A stretch of DNA of 64,000 nucleotides. It comes from CAVSIP01 sp963728075. GTDB lineage: Bacteria; Actinomycetota; Actinomycetes; JAFAQI01; DASSKL01. A model generated the notes under the pieces. That model was not told where the DNA came from. It did no database searches and saw only the letters and a program-made list of their open reading frames with translations. A program made the position numbers and the translations under genes. The stretch is taken from positions 372,001-436,000 of the forward strand of contig CAVSIP010000001.1 of the NCBI GenBank assembly GCA_963728075.1, given 5' to 3'. This document shows, piece after piece, positions 19,967 through 29,968 of the stretch (the first letter of the stretch is position 1; every line of letters begins with the position of its first letter).

Positions 19967-21225
19967 CGGGCGCCGCGTTCCCCGACGCGACGGGGCACTT
20001 CGGGCCGTACGGCGGCCGGTTCGTCCCCGAGGCGCTGGTCGCCGCGCTGGACGAGCTGACCGCCGCCTTCGACACGGCCTGGGCCGACCCCGCGTTCCGG
20101 GCGGAGCTGCGCGAGCTGGAGCGCACGTACGTCGGCCGGCCGAGCATCCTCACCGAGGCCCACCGGCTGGCCGAGCACGCCGGCGGCGCCCGCGTGCTGC
20201 TCAAGCGGGAGGACCTCAACCACACCGGCTCCCACAAGATCAACAACGTGCTCGGGCAGGCGCTGCTCACCCGCCGGATGGGCAAGACCCGGGTGATCGC
20301 CGAGACCGGTGCGGGCCAGCACGGCGTCGCGACGGCGACCGCCTGCGCCCTGCTGGGCCTGGAGTGCGTCGTCTACATGGGCGAGGAGGACACCCGCCGC
20401 CAGGCGCTCAACGTCGCCCGGATGCGGCTGCTCGGCGCCGAGGTCGTCCCGGTGCGCACCGGCAGCCGCACGCTCAAGGACGCGATCAACGAGGCCATGC
20501 GCGACTGGGTGACCAACGTCGAGAACACCCACTACCTGCTCGGCACGGTCGCCGGGCCGCACCCGTTCCCACGCATGGTGCGCGAGCTGCACCGGGTCAT
20601 CGGCGACGAGGCGCGGGCGCAGGTGCTCGAGCTGACCGGGCGGCTGCCCGACGCGGTCTGTGCCTGCGTCGGCGGCGGGTCGAACGCCATCGGCATCTTC
20701 GCGGCGTTCCTCGACGACCCCGGCGTCGCGCTGTACGGGTTCGAGGCCGGCGGGGAGGGCGTGCGCACCGGCCGCCACGCCGCGTCGATCACCGGCGGCG
20801 CCCCGGGCGTCCTGCACGGCGCGCGTACGTACCTGCTGCAGGACGAGGACGGCCAGACCGTCGAGTCGCACTCGATCTCCGCCGGCCTGGACTACCCCGC
20901 CGTCGGGCCGGAGCACGCCTGGCTGCACGACACCGGACGGGCGACCTACCTGCCGATCGACGACACGACGGCGATGGACGCGTTCGCGCTGCTGTGCCGC
21001 ACCGAGGGCATCATCCCGGCGATCGAGAGCGCGCACGCGGTCGCCGGCGCGCTGGACGTGGGCCGCGGCCTGGGGCCGGACGGCATCGTGGTCGTCAACC
21101 TCTCCGGCCGCGGTGACAAGGACGTCGACACCGCGGCGCGCTGGTTCGGGCTGGTCACCGGCGAGGAGGTCGCGGAGGCGGCGCTCGAGCGTGACCCGGT
21201 CGAAGGGCCGGGCGAGGGCTGGTGA
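19963..21225 (+). CDS. trpB: Tryptophan synthase beta chain
   Basis: A 420-residue fold-type II PLP enzyme of the TrpB1 type. The PLP-lysine lies in LNHTGSHKINNVLGQALL, AETGAGQHGVATA is the conserved loop, and CVGGGSNAIG binds phosphate. It joins indole and serine. Overlaps trpC and trpA. Confidence 0.96.
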   Translation: MTGAAFPDATGHFGPYGGRFVPEALVAALDELTAAFDTAWADPAFRAELRELERTYVGRPSILTEAHRLAEHAGGARVLLKREDLNHTGSHKINNVLGQALLTRRMGKTRVIAETGAGQHGVATATACALLGLECVVYMGEEDTRRQALNVARMRLLGAEVVPVRTGSRTLKDAINEAMRDWVTNVENTHYLLGTVAGPHPFPRMVRELHRVIGDEARAQVLELTGRLPDAVCACVGGGSNAIGIFAAFLDDPGVALYGFEAGGEGVRTGRHAASITGGAPGVLHGARTYLLQDEDGQTVESHSISAGLDYPAVGPEHAWLHDTGRATYLPIDDTTAMDAFALLCRTEGIIPAIESAHAVAGALDVGRGLGPDGIVVVNLSGRGDKDVDTAARWFGLVTGEEVAEAALERDPVEGPGEGW

Positions 21226-22004
21226 GGGGGCTCGACGAGGCGTTCGCCAGCGCGCGCGCCGAGAACCGGGCGGCGTTGGTCGGCTACCTGCCCGCCGGCT
21301 ACCCGACGGTCGACGGCGCGATCGAGGCGATCCGCGCGATGGTCGACGCCGGTGTCGACGTCGTCGAGGTGGGGCTGCCCTACTCCGACCCGCTCATGGA
21401 CGGCCCGACCATCCAGGAGGCGGTCGACGCCGCGCTGCGCGGCGGGGTCCGAACGGCGGACGTGTTCCGCACGGTGGAGGCCGTCGCGGGTGCCGGGGCG
21501 GCCGTCGTCGTCATGACGTACTGGAACCCGGTCGAGCGGCACGGGGTGGACCGGTTCGCGGGCGAGCTCGCCGCGGCCGGCGCCGCGGGCATGATCACAC
21601 CCGACCTCGTCCCCGACGAGGCCGGCGAGTGGCTCGCCGCCGCGGACCGGCACGGTCTCGACCCGGTCTTCCTCGTCGCCCCGTCGTCCACCGACGAGCG
21701 CATCGCCCTGGTCGGCCGGACCGGCCGCGGGTTCGTCTACGCCGCGTCCACCATGGGTGTCACCGGTACCCGTGACCGGCTGTCCGACCGCGCGCGGCCG
21801 CTCGTCGAACGCGTGCGCCGCCACACCGACCTGCCGGTCGCCGTGGGGCTGGGTGTATCGAGCGGAGCGCAGGCCGCGGAGGTGGCCGCGTACGCGGACG
21901 GCGTCATCGTCGGCTCGGCGTACGTCCGCCGGATGCTCGACGGCGGCGGCCCGGCCGCCGTCCGGGTGCTGACGGAGGAGCTCGCCCGCGGCGTCCGCCG
22001 GTAG
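21222..22004 (+). CDS. trpA: Tryptophan synthase alpha chain
   Basis: A 260-residue barrel. VEVGLPYSDPLMDGPTIQEA carries the catalytic Glu, and the second catalytic Asp is in MITPDLVPDEAGEW. Phosphate-binding motif VGLGVSSGAQAAEVA. It cleaves indole-glycerol phosphate and passes indole to TrpB. GTG start overlaps the trpB stop. Confidence 0.95.
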   Translation: MRGLDEAFASARAENRAALVGYLPAGYPTVDGAIEAIRAMVDAGVDVVEVGLPYSDPLMDGPTIQEAVDAALRGGVRTADVFRTVEAVAGAGAAVVVMTYWNPVERHGVDRFAGELAAAGAAGMITPDLVPDEAGEWLAAADRHGLDPVFLVAPSSTDERIALVGRTGRGFVYAASTMGVTGTRDRLSDRARPLVERVRRHTDLPVAVGLGVSSGAQAAEVAAYADGVIVGSAYVRRMLDGGGPAAVRVLTEELARGVRR

Positions 22005-22014
22005 CGTGAAGGGG
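22002..22014 (+). promoter_or_regulatory. Putative leaderless -10 box for lgt
   Basis: TAGCGT at 22002-22007 overlaps the trpA stop codon (TAG) and lies six bases before the lgt GTG at 22014. Confidence 0.45.
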
Positions 22015-22889
22015 TGGTCGTCGCCTCCATCCCGCCCCCGCCGTTCAGCGTCTTCCACCTGGGGCCCCTGACCATCCGGATGTACGCCCTGTGCATCATC
22101 CTCGGCGTCGTCGTGGCGGTGGTGGTCGCCGAGCGTCGCTGGGTCGCGCGCGGCGGGCGCCCCGGGGTGCCGGCGGACATCGCCGCGTGGGCGGTGCCGG
22201 CCGGCCTGATCGGGGCCCGGGTCTACCACGTCATCACCGATCCGGAGCTGTACTTCAAGGCGGGGCGTCACCCGATCGAGGCGCTGTACATCTGGCGAGG
22301 CGGTCTGGGCATCTGGGGTGCGATCGCCGGCGGGGCGGTGGGCGCCATCATCGCCGGGCGTCGCATGGGCATCCGCTTCGCGCCGCTCGCCGACGCCGCC
22401 GCGCCCGGCATCGCCCTGGCGCAGGCGATCGGCCGGTGGGGGAACTACTTCAACCAGGAGCTGTTCGGACGGCCGACGCACCTGCCGTGGGCCCTGCACG
22501 TCACGAACCCGGAGGGTGTCAACCCGCCCGGCTACTACCACCCGACGTTCCTGTACGAGTCGCTGTGGCTGGTGGGTGTCGCCGCGTTCGTCGTCTGGGC
22601 GGACCGGCGCTGGCAGCTCGGCCACGGGCGGGTGTTCGCGCTGTACGTCGCCGCGTACACCGCCGGCCGCGCCTGCTTCGAGGCCCTGCGGATCGACCAC
22701 GCCAACCACATCCTCGGGCTGCGCGTGAACGACTGGGTGAGCGTGCTCGTCTTCACCGGCGCGCTCGTCTACTTCGTGCTCAAGCGCGGGCACGGGCGCG
22801 AGGAGGAGGTCCAGGAGCCGGTCGACCCGCCGGTCGACGACGACCAGCCGGCCGACGTCGCGACCACGAGGGAGCAGGCGCAGCCGTGA
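22014..22889 (+). CDS. lgt: Prolipoprotein diacylglyceryl transferase
   Basis: A 291-residue inner-membrane enzyme with about seven helices. The signature is seen in RGGLGIWGAIAGG and AQAIGRWGNYFNQELFGRP, followed by YHPTFLYESLW. It attaches diacylglycerol to the lipobox Cys of prolipoproteins, the step before LspA. The cytoplasmic tail is acidic (EEEVQEPVDPPVDDD). lgt directly after trpA is common in actinobacteria. Confidence 0.95.
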   Translation: MVVASIPPPPFSVFHLGPLTIRMYALCIILGVVVAVVVAERRWVARGGRPGVPADIAAWAVPAGLIGARVYHVITDPELYFKAGRHPIEALYIWRGGLGIWGAIAGGAVGAIIAGRRMGIRFAPLADAAAPGIALAQAIGRWGNYFNQELFGRPTHLPWALHVTNPEGVNPPGYYHPTFLYESLWLVGVAAFVVWADRRWQLGHGRVFALYVAAYTAGRACFEALRIDHANHILGLRVNDWVSVLVFTGALVYFVLKRGHGREEEVQEPVDPPVDDDQPADVATTREQAQP

Positions 22890-23608
22890 CCGAGCAGACC
22901 GCACCGGACCGCCCGGAGATCCACCACCATCACCGTGACGTCAGCGGCGGCTGGCTGCGCCCGGCCGTCTTCGGTGCCATGGACGGGGTGGTGTCCAACG
23001 TCGCGCTGATCGCCGGTGTGGCGGGCGCCAACGTCTCGGCGCACACCGTCGTCGTCACCGGTCTGGCCGGGCTGCTCGCCGGCGCGTTCTCGATGGCCGC
23101 GGGGGAGTACACGTCGGTCGCCTCGCAGACCGAGCTGGTCGAGGCGGAGATCGCCGTCGAGCGCCGGGAGCTGGCCCGACGGCCGCACGCCGAGGAGCAC
23201 GAGCTCGCGCTGCTGTACCAGTCGCGTGGGCTCGACGCCGACCTCGCCCGCGAGGTCGCCCGCCAGCTGTCCGCGGACCCGGAGACCGCCTGGCGCATCC
23301 ACGCCCGGGAGGAGCTCGGCGTCGACCCGGACGAGCTCGCCAGCCCGCTCGTCGCGGCCGGGTCGTCGTTCGCGGCCTTCGCCCTCGGCGCGTTCGTCCC
23401 GCTGGCGCCGTACGCGTTCGGCGCGTCCGTGCTCTGGCTGGCTCTCCTGGTCAGCGGTGCAGCCCTGCTGGCCCTCGGTGCGGCCGTGTCCCGGTTCACC
23501 CGGCGCTCGGCGTGGTTCAGCGCGCTGCGCCAGCTGGCCTTCGGCGCGGCCGCGGTCGGCGTGACGTACGCCGTCGGCGTCGGCATCGGCACGGGCACCG
23601 GCGGCTAG
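22886..23608 (+). CDS. VIT1/CCC1-family iron or manganese transporter
   Basis: A 240-residue membrane protein. The first helices show LRPAVFGAMDGVVSNVALIAGVAGA and FSMAAGEYTSVASQTELVEAEI, the diagnostic CCC1/VIT1 sequences whose acidic residues bind divalent metal. A cytoplasmic segment of about 70 residues (residues 85-150) is rich in Glu and Arg, and three more helices follow. Bacterial members transport Fe2+ or Mn2+. The N-terminus has HHHHRD, which might add metal affinity. GTG overlaps the lgt stop. Which metal is moved cannot be told. Confidence 0.85.
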   Translation: MTEQTAPDRPEIHHHHRDVSGGWLRPAVFGAMDGVVSNVALIAGVAGANVSAHTVVVTGLAGLLAGAFSMAAGEYTSVASQTELVEAEIAVERRELARRPHAEEHELALLYQSRGLDADLAREVARQLSADPETAWRIHAREELGVDPDELASPLVAAGSSFAAFALGAFVPLAPYAFGASVLWLALLVSGAALLALGAAVSRFTRRSAWFSALRQLAFGAAAVGVTYAVGVGIGTGTGG

Positions 23609-23645
23609 GGCGCCCCGCCGCCACCCCCGCCGTCGCCCCCCTGCT

Positions 23646-23712
23646 CCGGGCATTGGCGCCAACGCTGGGCGACACGCCGTACGGCATCCAGAGCACGCGC
23701 CAATGCCTACGG
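23646..23712. repeat. Structured dispersed repeat, family A, copy 4
   Basis: A single diverged copy between the metal transporter and gltB. Arms GCATTGGCGC/GCGCCAATGC pair perfectly over 10 bp: relative to copies 1-3 the left arm changed G to A and the right arm changed C to T, keeping the pair. The core CGACACGCCGTACG is identical. The inner stem is weaker (CTGG/CCAG). Confidence 0.85.
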
Positions 23713-23739
23713 TGGCGGGCCCGCCGACCGCGCCGCTGG

Positions 23740-23745
23740 TAGGCT
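23740..23745 (+). promoter_or_regulatory. Candidate -10 box for gltBD
   Basis: TAGGCT at 23740-23745 would start transcription near 23752, giving a leader of about 67 nt before the gltB ATG. No clear -35 element is seen; the repeat copy ends 28 bases upstream. Confidence 0.35.
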
Positions 23746-23818
23746 GTGCGCCGAGATCAGCAGGGCCGACGTCGTCCCTGTTCGATGCACCACCGGACGA
23801 GACGACGGGACGGAAGCG

Positions 23819-26800
23819 ATGACTGCTGCCCTGCCCGCCCCCCAGGGGCTCTACGACGGCCGCCACGAGCACGACGCATGCGGGGTGGCCTTCGTCGCGG
23901 ACATGCACGGCCGCGCCACACACGACATCGTCGACAAGGCGCTGACCGCGCTGCGCAACCTCGAGCACCGCGGGGCGCAGGGTGCCGAGCCGGAGACCGG
24001 CGACGGCGCCGGCATCCTCATCCAGGTCCCGGACGCCTACCTGCGCTCGGTCGTCGAGTTCGAGCTGCCGCCTGCCCGGGCGTACGCCGTCGGCACCGCG
24101 TTCCTGCCCGCCGACGACGAGGCCGAGCGCAAGGCGATGGACGCGATCGAACGCCTCGCCGGCGAGGAGTAGCTGCGGGTCCTGGGCTGGCGTGAGCTGC
24201 CCACGGACACGCGTGGCGTCGGCGAGACCGCCATGTCCGTCATGCCGCGGTTCCGCCAGCTGTTCGTCTCGTCGGAGAGCGGCGAGGTCGGCATGGGCCT
24301 GGAGCGCCGCGCGTTCTGCCTGCGCAAGCGCACCGAGCACGAGGCCGGCGTCTACTTCCCGTCGCTGTCGTGCCGGACCCTGGTCTACAAGGGAATGCTG
24401 ACCACCGACCAGCTCGGCACGTTCTTCCCTGACCTCGCCGACGAGCGGGTCGCCAGCGCGCTGGGGCTCGTGCACAGCCGGTTCTCGACGAACACGTTCC
24501 CGAGCTGGCCGCTGGCCCACCCGTACCGCTACGTCGCGCACAACGGCGAGATCAACACGCTCAAGGGCAACCGCAACTGGATGCGCGCCCGTGAGGCGTT
24601 GCTGCGCAGCCCGCTCGTCCCCGGCGAGATCGAGCGGCTGTTCCCGGTCGTCACCCCGGACGCCAGCGACTCCGCGACCTTCGACGAGGTGCTCGAGCTG
24701 CTGCACATGGGCGGGCGGTCGCTGCCGCACGCCGTGCTGATGATGATCCCGGAGGCGTGGGAGAACCACGAGCAGATGGACCCCGCCCGCCGGGCCTTCT
24801 ACGAGTACCACTCGTGCCTGATGGAGCCGTGGGACGGCCCGGCGGCGGTGGCGTTCACCGACGGCGACCTCATCGGCGCGGTGCTCGACCGCAACGGCCT
24901 GCGTCCCGCTCGCTACTGGGTGACCGAGGACGGGCTCGTGGTGCTCGCCAGCGAGAGCGGCGTGCTGGACATCGCGCCCGGCGACGTGGTCGCCAAGGGC
25001 CGGCTGCAGCCGGGACGCATCTTCCTCGTCGACACCGTGGCCGGCCGCATCGTGCCCGACGAGGAGGTCAAGGCCGGGCTGGCAGCCGAGCATCCGTACG
25101 CGGACTGGCTGCACGCGGGGCTGCTGCACCTCGACGACCTGGCCGAGCGGGAGCACGTCGTCTACAGCCACGAGTCGGTGCTGCGGCGCCAGCAGACCTT
25201 CGGCTACACCGAGGAGGAGCTGCGCATCCTGCTCACGCCGATGGCGCGCAACGGCATCGAGCCGATCGGCTCGATGGGTACGGACACGCCGATCGCGGTG
25301 CTCTCCGGCCGGCCCCGGCTGCTCTTCGACTACTTCGCCCAGCTGTTCGCGCAGGTGACGAACCCGCCGCTCGACGCGATCCGCGAGGAGCTGGTCACCT
25401 CGCTGCAGACGACGATCGGGCCCGAGGGCAACCTGCTCAACCCGACGCCGGCGTCCTGCCGCCAGATCACCGTGCCGTTCCCGGTGATCGACAACGACGA
25501 GCTCGCCAAGATCATCCACGTCAACGACGACGGCGACCTGCCGGGTTTCCAGTCCGTGATGATCAAGGGGCTGTTCGAGGTGGCCCGGGGCGGCGACGGG
25601 CTCCGCGACGCGCTGGAGACCGTGCGGGCCCAGGTCAGCGCCGCGATCGACAACGGGGCGCGGATCATCGTGCTCTCCGACCGCGACTCCGACGCGCGCA
25701 TGGCCCCGATCCCGTCGCTGCTGCTCACGAGCGCCGTGCATCACCACCTCATCCGGGAGAAGACCCGGACCAAGGTGGGTCTGGTCGTCGAGGCGGGCGA
25801 CGTACGCGAGGTCCACCACGTCGCGCTGCTCGTCGGCTTCGGCGCGGCGGCGGTGAACCCGTACCTCGCCATGGAGACCGTCGAGGACCTCGTCCGCAAC
25901 GGCGTGATGCCGACGCTCACGCCGGACAAGGCGGTGGGCAACCTCATCAAGGCGCTCGGCAAGGGTGTCCTCAAGGTCATGTCGAAGATGGGCGTGTCGA
26001 CGGTGGCGTCGTACACCGGGGCCCAGATCTTCGAGGCGATCGGCCTGGGCCAGGACCTCGTCGACGAGTACTTCACCGGGACGACGAGCCGGCTCGGCGG
26101 TGTGGGTCTCGACGTCCTCGCCGCCGAGGTCGCGGCCCGGCACAAGCTCGCCTACCCGCCCGTACCGCCGGCGCACCGCCGGCTGTGGGTCGGCGGCGAG
26201 TACCAGTGGCGGCGCGAGGGCGAGCTGCACCTGTTCAACCCGCACACCGTGTTCAAGCTGCAGCACGCGACGCGCAGCCGCCGCTACGACGTGTTCAAGG
26301 AGTACACGCGGGCCGTCGACGACTCCTCCGAGCGGCTGATGACCCTGCGCGGCCTGTTCCGGCTCAAGGCGGGCGAGCGCCCGCCGGTGCCGGTCGAGGA
26401 GGTCGAGCCGGTCAGCGAGATCGTGAAGCGGTTCGCGACCGGCGCCATGTCGTACGGCTCGATCAGCGCCGAGGCGCACCAGACGCTGGCGATCGCCATG
26501 AACCGCCTCGGCGGCAAGTCGAACACGGGCGAGGGCGGCGAGGACCCGGAGCGGCTGTACGACCCCGAGCGCCGCAGCGCCATCAAGCAGGTCGCGTCCG
26601 GCCGGTTCGGCGTCACGAGCGAGTACCTCGCCAACTCCGACGACATCCAGATCAAGATGGCGCAGGGCGCGAAGCCCGGCGAGGGTGGCCAGCTGCCCGG
26701 CCACAAGGTCTACCCGTGGATCGCCAAGACCCGGCACTCCACACCGGGGGTGGGCCTGATCTCGCCGCCGCCGCACCACGACATCTACTCGATCGAGGAC

Positions 26801-28321
26801 CTCGCCCAGCTCATCCACGACCTGAAGAACGCCAACCCGACCGCGCGGATCCACGTCAAGCTCGTGGCCGAGATCGGCGTGGGTACGGTCGCGGCCGGCG
26901 TCAGCAAGGCGCACTCCGACGTGGTGCTCATCTCCGGGCACGACGGGGGTACGGGCGCCTCGCCGCTCACCTCGCTCAAGCACGCCGGCGGCCCGTGGGA
27001 GCTCGGGCTGGCCGAGACCCAGCAGACGCTGCTGCTCAACGGCCTGCGCGACCGGATCGTCGTGCAGGTGGACGGGCAGATGAAGACCGGCCGCGACGTG
27101 GTGATCGCCGCGCTGCTCGGTGCCGAGGAGTTCGGCTTCGCGACGGCGCCGCTCGTCGTCAGCGGCTGCATCATGATGCGGGTCTGCCACCTCGACACCT
27201 GCCCGGTCGGCATCGCGACCCAGAACCCGGAGCTGCGCAAGCGGTTCACCGGCAGCCCGGAGTTCGTCGTGAACTTCTTCGAGTTCATCGCCGAGGAGGT
27301 GCGCGAGTACCTCGCCGAGCTGGGCTTCCGCTCGATCGAGGAGGCGATCGGCCACGTCGAGCTGCTCGACACCGAGCGGGCGGTCGACCACTGGAAGGCC
27401 AACGGCCTGGACCTCACGCCGATCCTGCACGCCCCGGAGGTCGAGGGGCCGCGGCACTGCGTGACCACGCAGGACCACGGCCTCGACCGGGCGCTGGACA
27501 ACACCCTCATCCAGCTCTGCGAGGGGGCGCTCGCCGACGCCTCGCCGGTGAGCCTGGAGCTGCCGATCCGCAACGTGAACCGCACAGTGGGCACGATGCT
27601 CGGCTACGAGGTCACCAAGCGGTACGGCGGCGAGGGCCTGCCGGAGGACACCATCCGGATCACGTTCACCGGCTCGGCGGGGCAGTCGTTCGGGGCGTTC
27701 CTGCCCCGCGGCGTCACCATGCGGCTGCTCGGCGACACCAACGACTACCTCGGCAAGGGGCTGTCCGGCGGCCGGCTGATCGTGCGGCCGGCTCCGGAGG
27801 CGACGTTCCGCGCCGAGGAGAACATCATCGCGGGCAACGTCATCGGCTACGGCGCGACCGCGGGCGAGATCTACGTCCGCGGCGTGGTGGGCGAGCGGTT
27901 CTGCGTCCGCAACTCCGGCGCCGTGGCCGTGGTCGAGGGCGTCGGTGACCACGCCTGCGAGTACATGACCGGCGGCCGGGTGGTCGTCCTCGGGCCGACC
28001 GGGCGCAACATCGCAGCCGGGATGTCCGGGGGCGTCGCGTTCGTGCTCGACGTGGACGAGGCGAAGGTCAACCACGACATGGTCGACCTCGACCCGCTCG
28101 ACGACGAGGACCGCGACTTCCTGCGCGAGGTCGTGGCGCGACACCTGGCGGAGACCGACTCCGAGGTGGCGAAGCGGCTGCTCGCCGACTGGGACACGAG
28201 CATCACCCGCTTCGCGAAGGTCATGCCGAAGGACTACAAGCGCGTGCTGGCCGCGATGGCCGAGGCCGCGCAGACGGGACGTTCCGTGGACGAGGCGATC
28301 ATGGCGGCGGCTCATGGCTGA
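23819..28321 (+). CDS. gltB: Glutamate synthase (NADPH) large subunit, interrupted by an in-frame TAG
   Basis: About 1,500 residues. The class II glutaminase domain begins after a 20-residue propeptide, with nucleophile Cys21 in HDACGVAFV. It continues through the central and FMN-binding synthase domains (GAMSYGSISAEAHQTLA, GGKSNTGEGGEDPERL), the 3Fe-4S cysteines in CIMMRVCHLDTCPVGIATQ, and the C-terminal GXGXG domain. A TAG at 24170-24172 splits the frame after 117 codons; protein similarity continues in the same frame (LRVLGWRELP), so one GAG-to-TAG change would explain it. Makes two glutamates from glutamine and 2-oxoglutarate. Overlaps gltD by eight bases. Confidence 0.93.
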
Positions 28322-29765
28322 CCCGCAGGGCTTTCTCAAGCACGGGCGCGAGACCCCCACGCGCCGGCCGGTCGACGTACGCATCCGCGACTGGCAGGAG
28401 GTGTACGACGAGTTCGGCGCCAACAAGGTGGAGACGCAGGCGGCCCGCTGCATGGACTGCGGCATCCCGTTCTGCCACCAGGGCTGCCCGCTCGGCAACC
28501 TCATCCCGGAGTGGAACGACCTCGTCTTCCGCCACGACTGGCGGGAGGCGATCGAGCGGCTGCACGCGACGAACAACTTCCCGGAGTTCACCGGGCGGCT
28601 GTGCCCGGCGCCGTGCGAGACGGCCTGCGTGCTCGGAATCGGCGACGACCCGGTGACGATCAAGCTGATCGAGCAGTCGATCGTGGACCGCGCCTGGGAG
28701 GAGGGCTGGGTCACCCCGCAGCCCACCGAGGTCAAGACGGGCAAGCGGGTCGCTGTCGTCGGCTCCGGGCCGGCGGGACTCGCCGCTGCCCAGCAGCTCA
28801 CCCGCGCCGGTCACGCGGTGACCGTGTTCGAGCGGGCGGACCGGGTGGGCGGGCTGCTCCGGTACGGCATCCCCGAGTTCAAGATGGAGAAGCGCGTCCT
28901 CGACCGCCGGCTGGCGCAGATGCAGGCCGAGGGCACCGAGTTCCGGCCGAACACCGACGTCGGCGTCGACGTGACCGTCGAGCAGCTGCGTACGGACTTC
29001 GACGCCGTGGTGCTCGCCGGCGGCTCCACCGTGCCGCGTGACCTGCCCGCGGCGGGCCGGGAGCTCGACGGCATCCACTTCGCGATGGACTACCTGACGC
29101 CGGCGAACCGGGTGCAGCAGGGGGACCTCGACGAGACCACGATCTCGGCCGCCGGCCGGCACGTGGTGATCATCGGAGGCGGTGACACCGGCGCGGACTG
29201 CCTCGGCACCGCACACCGCCAAGGGGCCGCGTCGATCACGCAGCTGGAGATCATGCCGCGCCCGCCGAAGGAGCGGGACACGACCACGCCGTGGCCGATG
29301 TGGCCGCTGATGATGCGGACCTCCTCGGCACACGAGGAGGGCGGCGACCGGCTGTTCTCGGTGAACACCGAGCGGTTCGTCGACGACGGCAACGGCCGGG
29401 TACGGGCGCTGCTGCTCCACGAGGTCGCCATGGTCGACGGGAGGTTCCAGAAGGTCGAGGGCACCGAGCGCGAGCTGCCCGCGGATCTCGTCCTGCTCGC
29501 GATGGGCTTCACCGGGCCCGAGCGCGGCCCGCTGCTCGAGGGGCTCGGCGTCGAGCTGGACCAGCGGGGCAACGTCGCCCGCGACCAGGGCTGGCAGACC
29601 TCCGCCTCCGGCGTGTTCGTCTGCGGCGACATGGGCCGCGGCCAGTCCCTCATCGTGTGGGCGATCTCCGAGGGCCGCGCCGCGGCCGCCGCGGTCGACC
29701 GCCACCTCAGCGGCGAGACCCAGCTCCCCGAACCCCTCCGTCCCACCGACCGCGCCATCGCCTGA
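28314..29765 (+). CDS. gltD: Glutamate synthase small subunit
   Basis: A 483-residue FAD/NADPH oxidoreductase. The N-terminal 4Fe-4S region has CMDCGIPFCHQGCPLGN and a second cluster of cysteines CPAPCETACV. FAD motif VAVVGSGPAGLAAAQQL and NADPH motif VVIIGGGDTGADCLG. Passes electrons from NADPH to GltB. Starts inside the end of gltB, so translation is coupled. Confidence 0.95.
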   Translation: MADPQGFLKHGRETPTRRPVDVRIRDWQEVYDEFGANKVETQAARCMDCGIPFCHQGCPLGNLIPEWNDLVFRHDWREAIERLHATNNFPEFTGRLCPAPCETACVLGIGDDPVTIKLIEQSIVDRAWEEGWVTPQPTEVKTGKRVAVVGSGPAGLAAAQQLTRAGHAVTVFERADRVGGLLRYGIPEFKMEKRVLDRRLAQMQAEGTEFRPNTDVGVDVTVEQLRTDFDAVVLAGGSTVPRDLPAAGRELDGIHFAMDYLTPANRVQQGDLDETTISAAGRHVVIIGGGDTGADCLGTAHRQGAASITQLEIMPRPPKERDTTTPWPMWPLMMRTSSAHEEGGDRLFSVNTERFVDDGNGRVRALLLHEVAMVDGRFQKVEGTERELPADLVLLAMGFTGPERGPLLEGLGVELDQRGNVARDQGWQTSASGVFVCGDMGRGQSLIVWAISEGRAAAAAVDRHLSGETQLPEPLRPTDRAIA

Positions 29766-29776
29766 CCGCTCGCCTT

Positions 29777-29826
29777 GCGGGAAACGGCCCGCGACACGCC
29801 GGACGAACTGACAGTTGATCTGTCTC
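29777..29826. repeat. Half-copy of the family B repeat
   Basis: Matches the apex and right arm of the 40.2-kb element: GCGGGAAACGGCCCGCGACACG, written here in two parts as GCGGGAAACGGCC and CGCGACACGCCGGACGAA, followed by GTTGATCTGTCTCG. The left arm is absent, so it cannot form the outer stem. Lies between gltD and the binding-protein gene. Confidence 0.7.
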
Positions 29827-29968
29827 GCCGGGCGGGGCCGCGGCACACCGGCCGCGTTCCCGGTGGCCCCAATCGTTGCCAGGGCGTGACCTCACCGCAC
29901 CGTCCTTGCGATCCCGCTGTGAGTAGCATCACAACCCGTCCGAAGATCACCGATCTGGAGGGGATCAC

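Noticed and set aside
24170..24172. Amber recoding (pyrrolysine or suppressor use)
   Set aside because: There is one isolated TAG in a GC-rich genome where many ordinary genes use TGA and some use TAG as stop, and no pyl genes or recoding signals are visible.
22769..28801. Very long open frame on the minus strand (about 2,000 codons)
   Set aside because: It lies antisense to gltB and neighbours and arises from codon bias in GC-rich DNA; its protein shows no recognisable domains.
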